Shown: piece after piece, positions 62,094 through 64,000 of the stretch
Position numbering within the stretch: the first letter of the stretch is position 1
Layout: every line of letters starts with the position of its first letter
Source: Nocardiopsis terrae
GTDB taxonomy: Bacteria; Actinomycetota; Actinomycetes; Streptosporangiales; Streptosporangiaceae
Reading direction: 5' to 3'
Length of the DNA stretch: 64,000 nucleotides
Assembly: GCF_014651695.1 (NCBI RefSeq)
Contig: NZ_BMXJ01000006.1
Location: 546,935-610,934 of the forward strand
Program-made: the position numbers and the translations under genes
Notes under the pieces: model-generated
Told to the model about the DNA's origin: nothing
Databases searched by the model: none
What the model saw: the letters and a program-made list of their open reading frames with translations, nothing else

Positions 62094-62599
62094 GTATCTT
62101 CGGTGAACAGCGCGGGTCGCCGCTGTCGGGCGCGGCCCCGGCGGTGCGGAGCGAGGAGGGGCCCGACCCCTCCCGCGGGCAGCCCCCGGTCTGGCACCGG
62201 GGCCGGGGGCACCCGACCTCCGAGGGCCCCTCCAACGGGGTCACCCCGGGCGATGCGCCCGCAGGACCGCTGGTGCGGCCCTACACCATGACCAAGGGGC
62301 GGACCCGGCCGGGTGCAGGGGGGCGCGGGCTGGACCTGATCACGATCGTGGTGGCCGCCCGCGACCGCGCGGACCGCCCCCGGGACCCCGAACTCCAGGC
62401 GATCCTGACGCTGTGTCGCAGACCCATATCGGTCGCGGAGATCTCCGCGCGCCTCGATGTGCCCCTGACGGTGGTCAAGGTGCTCATCGGCGACCTCGTG
62501 GCCGAGGGCGACGTCCGCACCCGGGCAGCGATGCCCGTGGCCCAGCTTCCCGAGAAGAAAGTACTTCAGGCGGTACTCGATGGCATCCGCAGACTCTGA
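62090..62599 (+). CDS. cvnC: DUF742 protein (CvnC-type)
   Basis: 169 residues with a disordered N-terminal third. The DUF742 winged-helix-like domain runs VRPYTMTKGRTRP to the end (EISARLDVPLTVVKVLIGDL). The GTG overlaps cvnB (GTGA). The N-terminal extension is longer than in many homologues. Confidence 0.92.
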   Translation: MSIFGEQRGSPLSGAAPAVRSEEGPDPSRGQPPVWHRGRGHPTSEGPSNGVTPGDAPAGPLVRPYTMTKGRTRPGAGGRGLDLITIVVAARDRADRPRDPELQAILTLCRRPISVAEISARLDVPLTVVKVLIGDLVAEGDVRTRAAMPVAQLPEKKVLQAVLDGIRRL

Positions 62600-63182
62600 G
62601 ATCCGGCCGGGCACGCAGGAGGCGATCCCGCAGGCCGTCAAAATCATCGTTGCCGGGGGGTTCGGCGCGGGGAAGACCACCATGGTGGCCTCCGTCAGCG
62701 AGATCACCCCGTTGAGTACGGAGGAGGTGATGACCGAGGCGAGCCAGGGGGTGGACGACCTGGGGGGAGTGGAGAACAAGACCACCACCACGGTCGCCCT
62801 GGACTTCGGCCGCATCACCATCAACGACGACATCGTGCTGTACCTGTTCGGCACGCCCGGGCAGGACCGCTTCTGGTTCATGTGGGACGAGTTGGCGGAG
62901 GGCGCCCTGGGTGCCGTGGTCCTGGCCGACACCCGGCGCCTGGACACCTGTTTCCACGCGGTGGACTACTTCGAACGGCGCGGGGTCCCGTTCGTCGTCG
63001 CGGTCAACCGCTTCGAGGGGTCCACCCCCTACGAGGCGGAGGAGGTGCGCGAGGCCCTCGACGTGCCGGCCGAGGTCCCGGTGCTGATGGCGGACGCACG
63101 TGAACGCGAATCCGCAAAGGAGGTCCTCGTCCGACTGGTCACCCACGTCATCCACAGTCGCAGCCCGGCCCTGAGCGGCTGA
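62580..63182 (+). CDS. cvnD: Conservon GTPase (CvnD-type)
   Basis: 200 residues. The P-loop is AGGFGAGKTTMV, the switch/G3 segment LFGTPGQDRFWFMW and the G4-like VAVNRFEG. The GTPase probably cycles at the membrane with CvnA-C as a eukaryote-like G-protein switch. The start lies 20 bases inside cvnC, a larger overlap than at the other junctions. Confidence 0.94.
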   Translation: MASADSEIRPGTQEAIPQAVKIIVAGGFGAGKTTMVASVSEITPLSTEEVMTEASQGVDDLGGVENKTTTTVALDFGRITINDDIVLYLFGTPGQDRFWFMWDELAEGALGAVVLADTRRLDTCFHAVDYFERRGVPFVVAVNRFEGSTPYEAEEVREALDVPAEVPVLMADARERESAKEVLVRLVTHVIHSRSPALSG

Positions 63183-63327
63183 CCGGGTGCCCCCGACCCC
63201 CAGTGCCGTGTCGGTCCGGTATACGTTCAGGAGATACGCCCGTCAATGTGGTGTTGAACGCTACAATGTCGCGGCAGTGACCACCGCTTCGGCGGTGCGC
63301 CCATCCACCTCTCGTCTGAATCCTGGT

Positions 63328-64000
63328 ATGCGAAACTCTGACCGACTTCCCCCACGCGAACTGCCCAAGCGGCGTTCCGGACGCCACCGCAACCCGCTGT
63401 CCTTCGACAACTGGTTCGGTACCCCCGCCCTGATCATGGCGGTCCCGGGCACGGCTGAACAGGCCAGGGACGCCGACGGTGAGTTGATCGGTGCCCGAAT
63501 GGCCGATCTCGTCCGGGCCTACCGCCCCGAGGTCACCATCAGGTTCGGACACACCGAGGGCCGTGAGCACAGCCTCGACGAGGCCCTGGGCGGGCTGGAG
63601 AAATCCGGCGACCGTCCCCTCGCCGGCGTCGTGGTCCCGCTGGTCACGGCCCCGCACGCGGGGACCAGCGCCGCTGTCGAGACCGCTGTGGCCGAGGCCG
63701 GTGCCGACGTCCGCGTCACCGAGGGGCTGGGTCCGCACCCCATGCTCGCCGAGGTGCTGCACCTGCGTCTGGCCGAGGCCGGGTTCGTACGGGCCGACCG
63801 CATGCGCCTGATCAGTGTGACGGCCCGGAACACCACCATGGCCGACGGCGTCGTCGTCGGTGCCGTCGGCGGAGAGGGCGCTGTGGGCGCCGCGGGCGTG
63901 ACCGCGGTCCTGCTCGCGGCCCGGCTCGGTCTGACCGTGCTTCCCGCCGACCTGGAGAACGAGGCCGCGATCGAGCAGGTCGTCTCCCAGCTCCGCCAGG
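63328..64000 (+). CDS. CbiX/sirohydrochlorin chelatase-like protein (3' partial)
   Basis: 224 residues visible, still open at the window end. After a basic leader (RELPKRRSGRHRNPLSFDNW) the sequence follows the CbiX/SirB fold: TPALIMAVPGTAEQARDADG, GVVVPLVTAPHAGTSAAVETA and LRLAEAGFVRADRM. Chelatases use a His in each lobe; one His is seen in APHAG, but the N-terminal His common in active enzymes is not evident (AVPGTA). The ATG at 63328 is chosen; in-frame GTGs at 63277 and 63295 are possible, with TACAAT (63262-63267) as a -10 near the first. Function may not be metal chelation. Confidence 0.7.
   Translation, partial: MRNSDRLPPRELPKRRSGRHRNPLSFDNWFGTPALIMAVPGTAEQARDADGELIGARMADLVRAYRPEVTIRFGHTEGREHSLDEALGGLEKSGDRPLAGVVVPLVTAPHAGTSAAVETAVAEAGADVRVTEGLGPHPMLAEVLHLRLAEAGFVRADRMRLISVTARNTTMADGVVVGAVGGEGAVGAAGVTAVLLAARLGLTVLPADLENEAAIEQVVSQLRQ

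Overview
The window is a GC-rich actinobacterial chromosome segment. Dense co-directional operons, frequent GTG/TTG starts, an actinobacterial integration host factor gene, a four-gene conservon (cvnABCD) and the Streptomyces-like neighbourhoods pyr-mihF-gmk-rpoZ-coaBC-metK, infC-rpmI-rplT-pheST and argCJBDFRH all point to this phylum. Nocardiopsaceae or a related Streptosporangiales family is my best guess; that is inference, because no rRNA gene is present.

Layout. 1-7.7 kb is housekeeping: the end of a pyrimidine operon (pyrK, pyrD, then pyrF), mihF, gmk, rpoZ, coaBC, metK. 7.9-9.8 kb encodes two surface proteins, one with 57 Gly-X-Asp-type triplets and an LAQTG wall-sorting signal. 9.8-20 kb holds a DUF349 protein, an MBL hydrolase, aspS (no hisS beside it), a zinc-finger mini-protein, a PAS/GAF/PP2C phosphatase, rarA and a membrane pseudokinase. 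20.4-29.9 kb runs DUF948, DUF6167, two paralogous membrane proteins, alaS, ruvX, mltG with a very long cytoplasmic tail, and aroE. 29.9-38.2 kb is the translation block: infC (apparent ATC start behind a leader terminator), rpmI, rplT, an rRNA methyltransferase, a sensor kinase, pheS and pheT.

38.2-51.7 kb lies between pheT and argC, which are close neighbours in Streptomyces, and looks accessory. Its first part is an aminotransferase / MarR regulator / FAD amine oxidoreductase group. Its second part is a minus-strand run of eight genes: an anchored membrane protein, two J-like/TPR/double-transmembrane paralogues, a short Hsp70, a GrpE-like protein, a membrane Ser/Thr kinase, a 49-residue stand-alone DnaJ-type zinc finger and an FHA protein. 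I read this as a membrane-tethered Hsp70 machine with its J-protein split into separate polypeptides and coupled to phospho-signalling. It is the best candidate here for an undescribed system.

51.7-58.8 kb is the arginine operon argC-J-B-D-F-R-H with ARG-box-like sites. Its argJ is short and lacks the residues needed for catalysis, and argG is absent. 59.1-63.2 kb is the conservon, and the window ends inside a CbiX-like gene. Most convergent gene pairs are separated by strong GC hairpins. I found no tRNA, rRNA, CRISPR array, insertion sequence or phage genes.
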